Of a stretch of DNA of 64,000 bases, positions 8,856-17,399 are shown piece after piece (the first letter of the stretch is position 1; each line of letters starts with the position of its first letter). The DNA is taken from contig OY282460.1 in the NCBI GenBank assembly GCA_958296295.1, positions 744,001-808,000 on the forward strand, given 5' to 3'. The DNA is from an uncultured Pseudomonadales bacterium (GTDB taxonomy: Bacteria; Pseudomonadota; Gammaproteobacteria; Pseudomonadales; Azotimanducaceae). The position numbers were made by a program, and so were the translations under genes. Below the pieces are notes generated by a model, which worked only from the letters and a program-made list of their open reading frames with translations, did not search any database and had not been told where the DNA came from.

Positions 8856-9692
8856 TCAATCGCGCAACAGCTCGTTGATGGAGGTTTTGGCGCGGGTGCG
8901 CTCGTCCACACGCTTGATGATCACGGCGCAATAGAGGCCGGGCCGCGCCACGCCATCCTCGCCAACGCCGCCCGGCAGGGCGCCCGCCACCACCACCGAG
9001 TAGGCCGGCACGCGGCCTTGGAACACCTCGCCGGTGAAGCGATCGACGATCTTCGTGGAGGCGCCGATGAAGACGCCCATGCCGAGCACCGCGCCTTCTT
9101 CCACGATTACGCCCTCCACCACTTCCGAACGGGCGCCGATGAAGCAGTTGTCCTCCACGATCACCGGCGCCGCCTGCAACGGTTCGAGCACGCCGCCGAT
9201 GCCGGCGCCGCCGGAAATGTGGCAGTTCTCGCCGATCTGCGCGCAGGAGCCGACTGTGGCCCAAGTGTCCACCATCGTGCCCTTGCCCACATACGCGCCG
9301 ATGTTTACGAAGCTGGGCATCAGCACTACCGAGGGCGCGATGTGCGCGGCGTGTCGGACGATGGCGCCTGGCACGGCGCGAAAACCGGCGGCCCGAAACC
9401 GCGCCGCGTCCCAACCTTGGAACTTGGACGGCACTTTGTCCCACCAGCAAGCGCCGCCCGGCCCGCAGGGCACGACTTCGGAGTCGTTGAGCGCGAAACT
9501 CAGCAACACGGCTTTTTTCAGCCATTCGTGAACTATCCAGGTGCCGCCGATTTTCTCCGCCACCCGCGCTTCGCCGTTGTCCAAGGCCCCGAGCGCGGCG
9601 CGCACCGCCTCGCGTACCGGCCCTTGGGTGTCTGGGCGCAATTCGCCGCGCTGTTCCCAAGCGGCGTCGATAATGTTTCGCGAATCTCGCAT
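8856..9692 (-). CDS. dapD: 2,3,4,5-tetrahydropyridine-2,6-dicarboxylate N-succinyltransferase
   Basis: The 278-residue protein is close to the 274-residue E. coli DapD. An N-terminal helical domain (1-100) ends in [13 protein letters not shown], followed by a left-handed beta-helix of hexapeptide repeats (about 105-240) with conserved [10 protein letters not shown] and [11 protein letters not shown] segments. It succinylates tetrahydrodipicolinate in the succinylase branch of lysine and diaminopimelate synthesis. It sits between catabolic-looking oxidoreductase genes rather than with dapE or dapC, an unusual location. Confidence 0.95.
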   Translation of the reverse strand: MRDSRNIIDAAWEQRGELRPDTQGPVREAVRAALGALDNGEARVAEKIGGTWIVHEWLKKAVLLSFALNDSEVVPCGPGGACWWDKVPSKFQGWDAARFRAAGFRAVPGAIVRHAAHIAPSVVLMPSFVNIGAYVGKGTMVDTWATVGSCAQIGENCHISGGAGIGGVLEPLQAAPVIVEDNCFIGARSEVVEGVIVEEGAVLGMGVFIGASTKIVDRFTGEVFQGRVPAYSVVVAGALPGGVGEDGVARPGLYCAVIIKRVDERTRAKTSINELLRD

Positions 9693-9702
9693 TTGGTTGC
9701 CG

Positions 9703-10698
9703 CTAAGTTCCGCGGGGCTTCATGCCGGCCGCTCGATACGCGCTGTCGATTAGCCGCATCTGCTTTATGGCGTCCGCCGCATCCGTGGGCAGGCGTTCGC
9801 CAGTCTCAAGCGCGCGCACGAAGGCGTCGAGTTGGAAATCGTAGGTGGGGCGGCGGGTGAGCGTTTCGGTTTCCGTTTTGCCGTTTACCTCCACTTTGAT
9901 TTCGTGGCCCATCTGCGGCACCAGCGGGTTCGCGACGGTGAGTTTGCCTTTGCTGCCCTGCACCACCAGGGTTGCGCGAAAGTCTTCGCCCGGCAACATC
10001 GAGCCGGATGCGGATCCCGTGGCGCCGCTTGGAAACTCCATCGTGGCCTTCAAGCGCAAATCCACGTCGGGAGGGCCTTCCACCGCTTCCGCGACAACCA
10101 CGCGAGGTTCTTCGTCGGTGAAGTGCCGCAGCCAGGAAAGCGGATAGCACCCCATGTCCATGGTCGCGCCGCCGCCGGTGGCGTAGATCATGCGGATGTT
10201 GGTCTTGGGTATGCCGGCGGGGCCCACGCCGGCGTGAAACACGCCTTCGATTCGCTCGATGGCCCCGATGGCGCCGGAGCGGTGAATCTCCCGCGCCCGC
10301 AGGAACACGGGATGGTAGCGGTAGTGAAACGCCTCGATCAGCAGCAGGCCGGCTTTGTCGGCGGCTTCGGCCATCTCCTCGGCCTCGCGCTGGTTCAAGG
10401 CGAACGCCTTTTCGCAAAGCACAGGTTTGCCGGCGGCGAGCGCCTTCAACGTCCACTCGCGATGGTGGCTGATTGGCAACGGGTTGTAGATGGCGTTTAC
10501 ATCCGGGTGCTCGATGACGGCTTGGTAGTCGTCCAGCACATGGGCGACGCCGCCTTTTTCCGCCATCGCCGCGGCGCGGGCGCGGTCTCGGGCCGCGATG
10601 GCGACCACTTGTACTTCCGCGTTGCCGTTTGCCGGTTCCAGCAATGCGCGCGGAGTGATGTTGGCCGCCCCGAGGGTGCCGAATCGAACACTCGTCAT
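9703..10698 (-). CDS. Gfo/Idh/MocA-family oxidoreductase (second copy)
   Basis: The 331-residue protein starts at the ATG at 10698 behind AAGGGGAG; longer open frames upstream are not homologous sequence. G-T-L-G-A-A-N-I begins the Rossmann fold, C-E-K-A replaces the usual E-K-P motif but keeps the lysine, and [11 protein letters not shown] marks the C-terminal domain, as in the dehydrogenase branch close to dimeric dihydrodiol/xylose dehydrogenases. It is the promoter-proximal gene of the minus-strand cluster down to 6562 and diverges from the acyltransferase gene after only 42 bp. Confidence 0.88.
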   Translation of the reverse strand: MTSVRFGTLGAANITPRALLEPANGNAEVQVVAIAARDRARAAAMAEKGGVAHVLDDYQAVIEHPDVNAIYNPLPISHHREWTLKALAAGKPVLCEKAFALNQREAEEMAEAADKAGLLLIEAFHYRYHPVFLRAREIHRSGAIGAIERIEGVFHAGVGPAGIPKTNIRMIYATGGGATMDMGCYPLSWLRHFTDEEPRVVVAEAVEGPPDVDLRLKATMEFPSGATGSASGSMLPGEDFRATLVVQGSKGKLTVANPLVPQMGHEIKVEVNGKTETETLTRRPTYDFQLDAFVRALETGERLPTDAADAIKQMRLIDSAYRAAGMKPRGT

Positions 10699-10740
10699 AC
10701 TTTGGGTATCTCCCCTTGCCAGTGTCGCCTGCTTGACACT

Positions 10741-11586
10741 ATGGTAGCCGCTTGTGGCGGGCTCTGGGGAAGGGGCTTGTTCGACGCAATGATGAGGACG
10801 GTGAGTCGGATGCCGGTGGAACGCCTGCACCTCTTTGCGGGAGACTTGGCGTCCCTCGCCGGCGCCGGTTACCGGCCGCGCTTGGTTGCAGCCAACTTGG
10901 CGCGCGCGTTCCCCGAGGCGGATGCGGAAGCGCTGGCGCGGGAGTTCTACGCGCGCTTCGCCGAAGAGTGCGTGGAGATGGTGCGGCTTCTCGCCATGGA
11001 CAAAGGCGAGTTGCGGGCGCGGGTGCGCTGCGAAGGCGAGGAGGCGCTGCGGGACGGCAACGCGGTGTTGTTGATGGCACACCGGGCGAACATGATCTGG
11101 GCGGCTTGCGCTTTGGCGAGCCGAATCCCGGCGGCAATGTCCATGGTTTACAAGCCGCCGCACGCGCCGGCCATGCGCGAGCTGCTGCTCGCCCTCGCCA
11201 AGCGTTTCGATATTGAGCTGGTGCCGGTGAAGGATGTGCGGCGCAAACTGGTGAAGAAAGGTGCCCGCCGCGGCCGGTTATGGACGCTGGTGGCGGATCA
11301 ACGGCCGGGCAAGGATCACCACCACGCCGAGTTCTGCGGCCAACGGACGCGGTTTTTCCTTGGCCCGGAACGCATCGCCCGGGCCCTCGGTTGGCCGGTG
11401 TTCTACCTTTCGTCGCAGCGGACCGGGGCCGGCGCCTACCTCTCTCGGGTGGAAAAGATCGCCGAGCCGCCTTACGAGGAGAGGGTGGGCTTCATCGTGG
11501 AGCGGTACGCGGCGAAGTTGCAAGCGGATTTGGACGACGCGCCGGCTGACTGGCTTTGGTCTCACGATCGTTGGCGCGGCGGTTGA
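10741..11586 (+). CDS. LpxL/HtrB-like lysophospholipid acyltransferase lacking the acidic catalytic residue
   Basis: The 281-residue protein from the ATG at 10741 has the layout of bacterial lipid A/lysophospholipid acyltransferases: an amphipathic N-terminal helix, L-L-M-A-H-R-A-N-M-I-W at 110-120, a middle K-P-P-H-A-P segment, and L-V-A-D-Q-R-P-G-K-D in the C-terminal half. The family active site is H-X4-D/E; here H114 is followed at +5 by isoleucine (I119), so the acidic partner is absent at the expected place. It may therefore be a divergent acyltransferase or catalytically altered. It is expected at the inner membrane. A later start near 10789 is possible. Confidence 0.75.
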   Translation: MVAACGGLWGRGLFDAMMRTVSRMPVERLHLFAGDLASLAGAGYRPRLVAANLARAFPEADAEALAREFYARFAEECVEMVRLLAMDKGELRARVRCEGEEALRDGNAVLLMAHRANMIWAACALASRIPAAMSMVYKPPHAPAMRELLLALAKRFDIELVPVKDVRRKLVKKGARRGRLWTLVADQRPGKDHHHAEFCGQRTRFFLGPERIARALGWPVFYLSSQRTGAGAYLSRVEKIAEPPYEERVGFIVERYAAKLQADLDDAPADWLWSHDRWRGG

Positions 11587-11679
11587 CGCCGGGTTTGAAG
11601 GCTGCCCGCGCATAGTGGAGTGCGGGCGGAGAGTTGGGCTTGGACGGGTGTTGACGCCCGCCGAACGGCAGGCCGTGCG

Positions 11680-12510
11680 TTAGTTGCCCTTGAATTGCGG
11701 CGGTGCCGCTTCCTCTGCCCCGCCCAGGGTTTTCTCCCGATAGGCGGTCGCGGCGATGTTCCTATCCTCGGTGCCAGCGGCCAAGAGGTTCTGATCCACG
11801 TCCATGTGCATCACCGCGCCATCGGTGACGCCGACGATGGCGTTGACGCTGCGTTTGATCATCTGCGCGGCGATGGGAGGCTTGGCGGCGTACCTTCGCG
11901 CCCACGCAAGCGCCGTCTCCGTCAGCTTCGCCGGCGGCACCACGGCGTCCAGCACACCCCACTCGGCTAGCTGTGGCGCTTGCAGGCGCTCGCCGCCCAC
12001 GACCAGTCTTTTCGCGCGCGCCGGGCCGGCCAACCGGGCGATCAGCGCCAGGCCCTTCCACATGAGGTTCACGCCGATGTCGATTTCCGGGTATTGCATG
12101 AAGCAGTCTTCCGCCCCGATGCGGAAGTCCATGGCGGTCGCCAGCACCGCGCCGCCGCCCATCGCCGCGCCATTCCAGGCCGCGATGGTGATTTGGTCCA
12201 TGTCGTACACCGCCAGCGTCGCCCGCTCGCCGATGCGCGCCAACCGTCGCCTCTCAAGCAGGCCGGGCGCGGGGTTGCGGCCGGGGGCGCCCGGCGACAG
12301 ATCCGCGCCCGACGAGAAGTGCCGCCCAGCGCCCGTGAACACCACGGCGCGGGTGGCAGCGTCCTCGCGGAACGCGAGCGCCACCGCTTCGATGTCCGCC
12401 AAGTGCGCGTGGTTGAGCGCGTTGGCCTTGGCCGGCCGATTGAAGGTGACCACGGCGATGTGGCCTTCCCGCCGCACGGTCAGGTTTTCGTAGCGTGGTT
12501 CCTCGGCCAT
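11680..12510 (-). CDS. Enoyl-CoA hydratase/isomerase family protein
   Basis: The 276-residue crotonase-fold protein has the N-terminal A-V-V-T-F-N-R-P-A-K-A-N-A-L signature, the first oxyanion element H-F-S-S-G-A-D-L and the second G-A-A-M-G-G-G-A-V-L. The catalytic glutamate pair of true hydratases is only partly evident (Q-Y-P-E-I-D-I-G), so hydratase, isomerase or another crotonase chemistry remains open. It is converging with the acyltransferase gene and no fatty-acid oxidation partner is adjacent. Confidence 0.85.
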   Translation of the reverse strand: MAEEPRYENLTVRREGHIAVVTFNRPAKANALNHAHLADIEAVALAFREDAATRAVVFTGAGRHFSSGADLSPGAPGRNPAPGLLERRRLARIGERATLAVYDMDQITIAAWNGAAMGGGAVLATAMDFRIGAEDCFMQYPEIDIGVNLMWKGLALIARLAGPARAKRLVVGGERLQAPQLAEWGVLDAVVPPAKLTETALAWARRYAAKPPIAAQMIKRSVNAIVGVTDGAVMHMDVDQNLLAAGTEDRNIAATAYREKTLGGAEEAAPPQFKGN

Positions 12511-12922
12511 TGGCGTCCTCGGTTTCGTCGTAGCGCCGTCAACGCTCGGCCGCGATCCGTCGGCGTCGCGGCAAGTGACGATGGCGACAGTAACAGATGG
12601 GTGGGGTGGGCCGTCGTTGCGGGTTTGAGACGATGAGGAGGCGACAGACTAATGGCTTAAGCCGAAGTGAAGGCTCACTAACTGCCCGGAGGTGGAGGGA
12701 TTCCCGGCCCGAAGAAAAGCAGGCTAGGGCGACATCATCGGGCCGTTGGGCTTGGTGGCGGCGTTTGGAACTAGGCCGTGCCGACAGTATCTGACAGCAG
12801 CTTCAGTGTACCGGTTCGAACTGTCAGGGATGACGAAGCACACTCTAACTCTTGGTGCATTTGGTTGAGCTGGCGCGTAGCAGTAGGGTGTAAGGTACGG
12901 CAACCAAGGCGCGAGCTAGGCG
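12511..12922. other. Non-coding gap at the edge of the modification gene cluster
   Basis: This 412-bp stretch lies between the enoyl-CoA hydratase start and the C5 methyltransferase start. Its composition changes from GC-rich to more balanced near 12620, which may mark the island boundary. A T-arm-like GGTTCGAACT at 12813-12822 is not part of a foldable tRNA. I recognise no gene. Confidence 0.35.
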
Positions 12923-13906
12923 ATGATTCGCACCTACGACATGTTCAGCGGGCTGGGCGGAAGCAGCCACGGTGCCGCGGCGGCTGGGGCGACGATCGCG
13001 GGCGGCATCGATGCATGGGATCTCGCTGCTCATGTCTTTGCCGACCACTTTCCCGAGGCGCATGTGGACGCGGCACCCGTCGAAGCACGGGAGCCGTGCC
13101 AGATCGCCGCGCAAGTAGGCCAAATCGACCTTCTTTTGGCATCGCCTGAATGCACCAGCCATAGCTGCGCCCGCGGAGGACGACCGCGATCCGACGCAAG
13201 CCGCGATCTCGCGTTCGAGGTCGTGCGCTATGCCCGTGCCATGGCGCCGCGGTGGATAGTCGTCGAGAATGTGATCCAAATGCGGTCTTGGCACGGATAT
13301 TCGGAGCTTGAGACCGCATTTCGAAGCTTGGGCTACCGCGTTAGGCAGCATGTTCTGGACGCCGCCGACTATGGCGTTCCGCAGAGACGCAGACGACTGT
13401 TCCTTCTCTGCGACAGCGAGGCCGAGCCGCCCTCCCGCATCCCGAAGAGACGTGGGCCGAAGCCTTCCGCGGCCCGCATCCTCGATTCGCCGGGCCTCTG
13501 GCGCACATCACGTCTCGACAATGGAAGCCGCGCATCAGCGACCCTTGCTCGAGCGCACAGGGCCGCCGCCGCGTTGGGGGGCGACTCATCCTTCTTGGTC
13601 GTGTACTACGGCAACGACGGGGCCGGCGGCTGGCAGCCACTGACAGTGCCACTGCGTACGGTCACCACGATCGATCGGTTTGGACTCTGCGAGCCTTCGC
13701 CGGATGGTGCAACGCTGAGAATGCTCCAAGTTTCCGAACTCACACGCGCCATGGGATTCAAGGGCGATTTGATCCTTCGCCGAGGCACACGCCGGGAGCG
13801 GATCATGATGCTCGGCAACGCGGTGTGTCCGCCGGTCATGAAGGCGGTGGTCGAGACGCTTGTCGAACGGAGTTCGCCGAACTCCAGAGCCAGCGTGATA
13901 CGCTAA
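12923..13906 (+). CDS. DNA (cytosine-5) methyltransferase
   Basis: The 327-residue protein shows C5-methyltransferase motifs in order: motif I D-M-F-S-G-L-G-G (6-13), motif IV S-P-E-C-T-S-H-S (74-81) with catalytic C77, motif VI E-N-V (115-117), motif VIII Q-R-R-R-R (154-158) and motif X L-G-N-A-V-C-P-P-V. It transfers methyl from S-adenosylmethionine to C5 of cytosine. Motif IV has Glu before the cysteine rather than the usual Pro-Cys. The target recognition region is short. No cognate endonuclease is adjacent; the gene converges on and overlaps by 4 nt the receiver-domain gene. The SD is weak (CTAGGCG). Confidence 0.88.
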   Translation: MIRTYDMFSGLGGSSHGAAAAGATIAGGIDAWDLAAHVFADHFPEAHVDAAPVEAREPCQIAAQVGQIDLLLASPECTSHSCARGGRPRSDASRDLAFEVVRYARAMAPRWIVVENVIQMRSWHGYSELETAFRSLGYRVRQHVLDAADYGVPQRRRRLFLLCDSEAEPPSRIPKRRGPKPSAARILDSPGLWRTSRLDNGSRASATLARAHRAAAALGGDSSFLVVYYGNDGAGGWQPLTVPLRTVTTIDRFGLCEPSPDGATLRMLQVSELTRAMGFKGDLILRRGTRRERIMMLGNAVCPPVMKAVVETLVERSSPNSRASVIR

Positions 13907-15222
13907 CGCAGCGAAACGATGCCGGGCCGGGTTAGATAGCTGCCGGCATGCGCAATCAATTGCATCAGAAGCTGCTCGCGAAGTCGGTAGACTGACTGCC
14001 ACTCCTCCGTGCAGGCCTTTACCATGTTCAGCGCGTAACGAGCGTTGACCTCGAGTACGAACGGGTCATCTTCGTTTACCGCAAGAGTAGGAGAAGACCA
14101 CACTGAAGCGGGGAGCTTCCCCTTGCGTCTGCATCCCACGGGAACTTCAAGGGCCAGTAGATAGGTGAGTGGGCCTGGTCGGTTCTGGGCGTGGTCACAG
14201 GCGGCTCCGATACGAACTAGCCGAGGTCGGCATCGTTCTCCTTCTTCCTTCCTCAGCATGTGTTCCTGCTCCAATAGTTCGCACCGAGTCACATCGAAAC
14301 GTTTTTTCATTTTTTCATCTGTCCACCAAGCATCGGGCAATTTCACCACCGCACCCCAATCAATAGGCTTGATAGTCTCCGGAGGAACCGCGATGTGCAG
14401 CATGCGGTTGACTTTGCCGAGCGACATCGGATCCAACGCTGTCTCGCTATTGCCCGCGACTGCGCTCTTCCACACATCCGACGCAGCCTCGGATTCCCGC
14501 TGGTTGACGATCCGGTCGGCAAGAATAGGGGCGAGGGCGGACGTGATCGCGGCTCGGGGATCGGCTGCGACGTGAGGTTCTCCCACAGCGGCACCTGCCA
14601 AGCGTGCCAGAACGCCGCCAAGTCTATCTGCGAACTCGGCGCTATGCTGGCCCTCGTCCGGTACGAGTTCCATCAACGTGGCGAGCGTCTCGCTGGCGGC
14701 TGCCTGAACGTCGGCTTCCCATGAGAGAAGAGCTGCAAGCTGGGGTATGTCCTCTATGGTGGCAGCTACTGCATCGCGCAAATCTCGCGCCTTGTCGGCA
14801 AGGACTCCGCCGGTGCCGACGTTGATGAACTGGTCCTTGGGCAGACTGACAATGGCAAGCGGTCTGGCAGGGCTTGCTTCGTCGATGGCCTCGTCCAGAT
14901 ATGTCTTCAGCGGTTCAACGGATTGTTCGTGGGCGGTCCACACGACTAAAACGAAGGGGCCACCAGACCTCGAAATGTTGTCCTGTAGAAGCCCCGCAAT
15001 GTGCGCAAAGTGCTGTTTGTCATCCGTCGTTGGCGTGTGGTCGATCAGGTGTAGGTCTAGAAAGAGCGCCCGCACACCCTCGAAGTTCGCCTTGTCGAGT
15101 CCCTCGGGTTGGTAGGTGACGCCGAGGCATGGCGTTCCGAGTTCTTGGAATACGTTGAGAATCGCATTGAGATGCCGGCTATCGTCATCTACAACGACGA
15201 ATCGCGGCGACGTGAAGATCAT
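13903..15222 (-). CDS. Receiver-domain protein with unknown C-terminal output domain
   Basis: The 439-residue protein begins like a response regulator: the acidic pocket V-V-V-D-D-D at 9-14, candidate phospho-acceptor D56 in L-F-L-D-L-H-L, the Thr/Ser position in V-V-W-T-A-H-E and a lysine in S-L-P-K-D-Q. The receiver is longer than usual (inserts around 60-80). The remaining ~290 residues are mainly helical and match no DNA-binding or enzymatic output domain I recognise. Its ATG overlaps the TGA of the GHKL ATPase gene (ATGA), indicating translational coupling, so it is the likely phospho-acceptor partner of that protein. Third gene of a three-gene operon. Confidence 0.7.
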   Translation of the reverse strand: MIFTSPRFVVVDDDSRHLNAILNVFQELGTPCLGVTYQPEGLDKANFEGVRALFLDLHLIDHTPTTDDKQHFAHIAGLLQDNISRSGGPFVLVVWTAHEQSVEPLKTYLDEAIDEASPARPLAIVSLPKDQFINVGTGGVLADKARDLRDAVAATIEDIPQLAALLSWEADVQAAASETLATLMELVPDEGQHSAEFADRLGGVLARLAGAAVGEPHVAADPRAAITSALAPILADRIVNQRESEAASDVWKSAVAGNSETALDPMSLGKVNRMLHIAVPPETIKPIDWGAVVKLPDAWWTDEKMKKRFDVTRCELLEQEHMLRKEEGERCRPRLVRIGAACDHAQNRPGPLTYLLALEVPVGCRRKGKLPASVWSSPTLAVNEDDPFVLEVNARYALNMVKACTEEWQSVYRLREQLLMQLIAHAGSYLTRPGIVSLR

Positions 15223-17399
15223 TGCCGCGCATCCTGGGGAAATACCAGAGCCACTACAGCCCCATCGAACGCCTCAGGGATTTCGGCCTCACTTCGGTCC
15301 GGAAACGCCAAGCGCCCGCCTCCGAGTTCCATGACCAAGTGCGCGTAGTAGAGGCCAAGCCCCATCCCTTCGGGGCGTCGGCTGAAGAATGGGCGGATCA
15401 AATCGTCGGGGCCGTCCACCAAGCCAGGGCCGGTGTCGGCGACAACGATGGATGGACCGGGTGCCATGTCCAAGTTGACGCTCAGATGAATTGCCCTTTC
15501 CGACGCATCACCCTCGGGCCAGCGCACCGGAAGCCAATAGAATGCGTTGTCGAGGAGATTATTCAATGCACCTAGTGCCAGACCAAAGACGAAGCTGGTG
15601 GTAGCGTCCGGCACGTCGTCCCCCAGAGCGGGGCATTCCAGACGAACATGGTGCTTGCGAAATCTCACGCGATTGATGTCCCGCACACGTCGGATCAGGT
15701 CCTTCAGGCCGTTGCGACGCCGTTCGCCCTTGCGCAACAGGTCTGCGAAGCCGCCGAGAATACCTGCTAGCTCGCGAGCCCTCTGCCGGATGGCCTCTCG
15801 CTCGCCTCCGGTCTCGATCAACTCGTACAGACCGCGCACCCCATGTTCCACCTCGTGGAAGAAAACAGCAAGACCCATGCCAGAGAGCCCGGCGCGCAAC
15901 ATGGAGTCGCGCAGCTCGTCGTAGTCGCGCTCCAGCTTGTCGATGAGTGGCTCTAACTCGTCCTTCAAGTTGTGCTTGTGAGCGGCAGTTCGCAACTGTT
16001 GTAGCGGTCGCTTTATGAGTTTCGTCTCGCGGTCTTGCGCTCCGCCGACGATCCTGCGGATGTGGTTCTTGTCCTTTCCGCGTTCGACTTCCAAGGGCGT
16101 CAACGCTCCAAGAACGATCTGTTTAAGCCGTCCCAACGCCGCGTTCTCGACAAAGCCCTCGCGGTTGGTCTTCTCCTTTAGAGCAGTGCTGCTTTCGAGC
16201 GAGAGATCGATGGCGCCCACGACTATGTTCCGGCTGAACATCCGAGTCGGCGCATTGACGCGACGGAGATCAAGCCCCAACCAGTCGTCATCCAGCTCTC
16301 CATAGTTGTAGACCCGTATTCCGTCGCGATAGACCCGAATGCCCCCGTTCTCGTCGAGGTAGTTCTTGAAGAGCCTAGGCTCGCCTAGTTTGGAAAGGAC
16401 GGCTGGGTCCCGGTCGAAGACGTAGAACTCGCCCGTCACCGGGCCGATTCCTTTCGCGATAGAGGCATTGGCGCGAACAGGCCTCCGGCGGCGTCCTGCC
16501 AAGCCTCTGTCGCCGACATCACTCACATCGGCCTCAGGGGGTACAAGCAATGGATCGTCCTCCTTCCCTGTCGTGTTCCGGCCTTCGAGTTTGATGCCTG
16601 TAACGCCGCGAAAACGATACCGCCAATCGAAGCGGCCTTCATCGAAACGGAAACGGTAGTGCCATGGTGCGCGTTCCAGCAACGTGTCGGCGTCCGGTAC
16701 ATCGGCTATCCACTTCTCATGACCGGGGACCTCCAACCACGGGGAGAATTCGTCGGATACTCGTTCGAAGGGCGATGTGATGGAGGTGATCTGACGTCGG
16801 AGGCGGCGCACCTCCGCCCGGGTCCAGTTTCTCTCTCGCAGGTCGAAGATCGTGATGCGCGTGCCGGTGCGGTCTTTCGAGAAGACGGCCGGATCTCGTG
16901 TGGCCACATGGACCGTGGCGTCGGAGAGATTCTGGTGTTGAATCAGGGCGTCCCAATCGATGGAGACCACGCACTCGGGTTCTTCATAGGCCCGGCTGAC
17001 GACTTCAATGCGGTTCCCTAGCTTGTGGGCCGCGAACCGGCCAAGCCCCTTCTCGCCAAGGGGGAGCCGGCCCCGACGCGTCCGCTGCAGAGCCGCCCTT
17101 TGCCGGGCACGGTGGTCATGTCCTGGAACGAGCCAGATGTCGCGAATGGTCTCCAGCGTCATCCCATCGCCATCGTCTTCGACCACGATGCTCGCATCGG
17201 CTCTATCAACGTCCTCCAAGACGACTCTGACCAGATGCGCATCTGCATCGTACGCGTTTTTTACCAACTCGAAGACCGCGAGCCGGGGGGAACCGATCAA
17301 CTCGTCGCCAAGGAGCTGCAGAATGCGTGCCCGCGGCCTGAAGGGCAGCGCCAGAGATGCGCCACTCCGGCCCAGCTTCGACTTCGCTTGCCTAGACAT
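15219..17399 (-). CDS. Double-GHKL ATPase / sensor histidine kinase-like protein
   Basis: The 726-residue protein has two Bergerat-fold ATPase domains. The N-terminal one is Hsp90/MORC-like: N-box E44-L-V-K-N48-A-Y-D-A-D-A, E-D-D-G-D-G-M (74-80) and G-E-K-G-L-G-R-F (115-122). A middle alpha/beta region (about 180-430) precedes a helical DHp-like segment with V-F-F-H-E-V-E-H near 513, then a histidine-kinase ATPase with N-L-L-D-N-A-F (about 615), V-A-D-T-G-P-G-L (about 653) and G-M-G-L-G-L-Y-Y-A-H (about 683). No membrane segment is visible, so it is cytoplasmic. The gene overlaps the upstream gene by 8 nt and the downstream receiver gene by 4 nt. I infer a sensor for a DNA or nucleoprotein state signalling to the receiver. 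Confidence 0.75.
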   Translation of the reverse strand: MSRQAKSKLGRSGASLALPFRPRARILQLLGDELIGSPRLAVFELVKNAYDADAHLVRVVLEDVDRADASIVVEDDGDGMTLETIRDIWLVPGHDHRARQRAALQRTRRGRLPLGEKGLGRFAAHKLGNRIEVVSRAYEEPECVVSIDWDALIQHQNLSDATVHVATRDPAVFSKDRTGTRITIFDLRERNWTRAEVRRLRRQITSITSPFERVSDEFSPWLEVPGHEKWIADVPDADTLLERAPWHYRFRFDEGRFDWRYRFRGVTGIKLEGRNTTGKEDDPLLVPPEADVSDVGDRGLAGRRRRPVRANASIAKGIGPVTGEFYVFDRDPAVLSKLGEPRLFKNYLDENGGIRVYRDGIRVYNYGELDDDWLGLDLRRVNAPTRMFSRNIVVGAIDLSLESSTALKEKTNREGFVENAALGRLKQIVLGALTPLEVERGKDKNHIRRIVGGAQDRETKLIKRPLQQLRTAAHKHNLKDELEPLIDKLERDYDELRDSMLRAGLSGMGLAVFFHEVEHGVRGLYELIETGGEREAIRQRARELAGILGGFADLLRKGERRRNGLKDLIRRVRDINRVRFRKHHVRLECPALGDDVPDATTSFVFGLALGALNNLLDNAFYWLPVRWPEGDASERAIHLSVNLDMAPGPSIVVADTGPGLVDGPDDLIRPFFSRRPEGMGLGLYYAHLVMELGGGRLAFPDRSEAEIPEAFDGAVVALVFPQDARQ

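Noticed and set aside
7650-9860. A 736-codon plus-strand open frame over the epoxide hydrolase and dapD genes
   Set aside because: It is the complementary shadow of well-recognised genes in GC-rich DNA; its translation has no family pattern. The same applies to many other long antisense frames in the window.
12813-12822. T-loop-like GGTTCGAACT suggesting a tRNA or attachment site
   Set aside because: No acceptor stem or anticodon arm can be formed around it.
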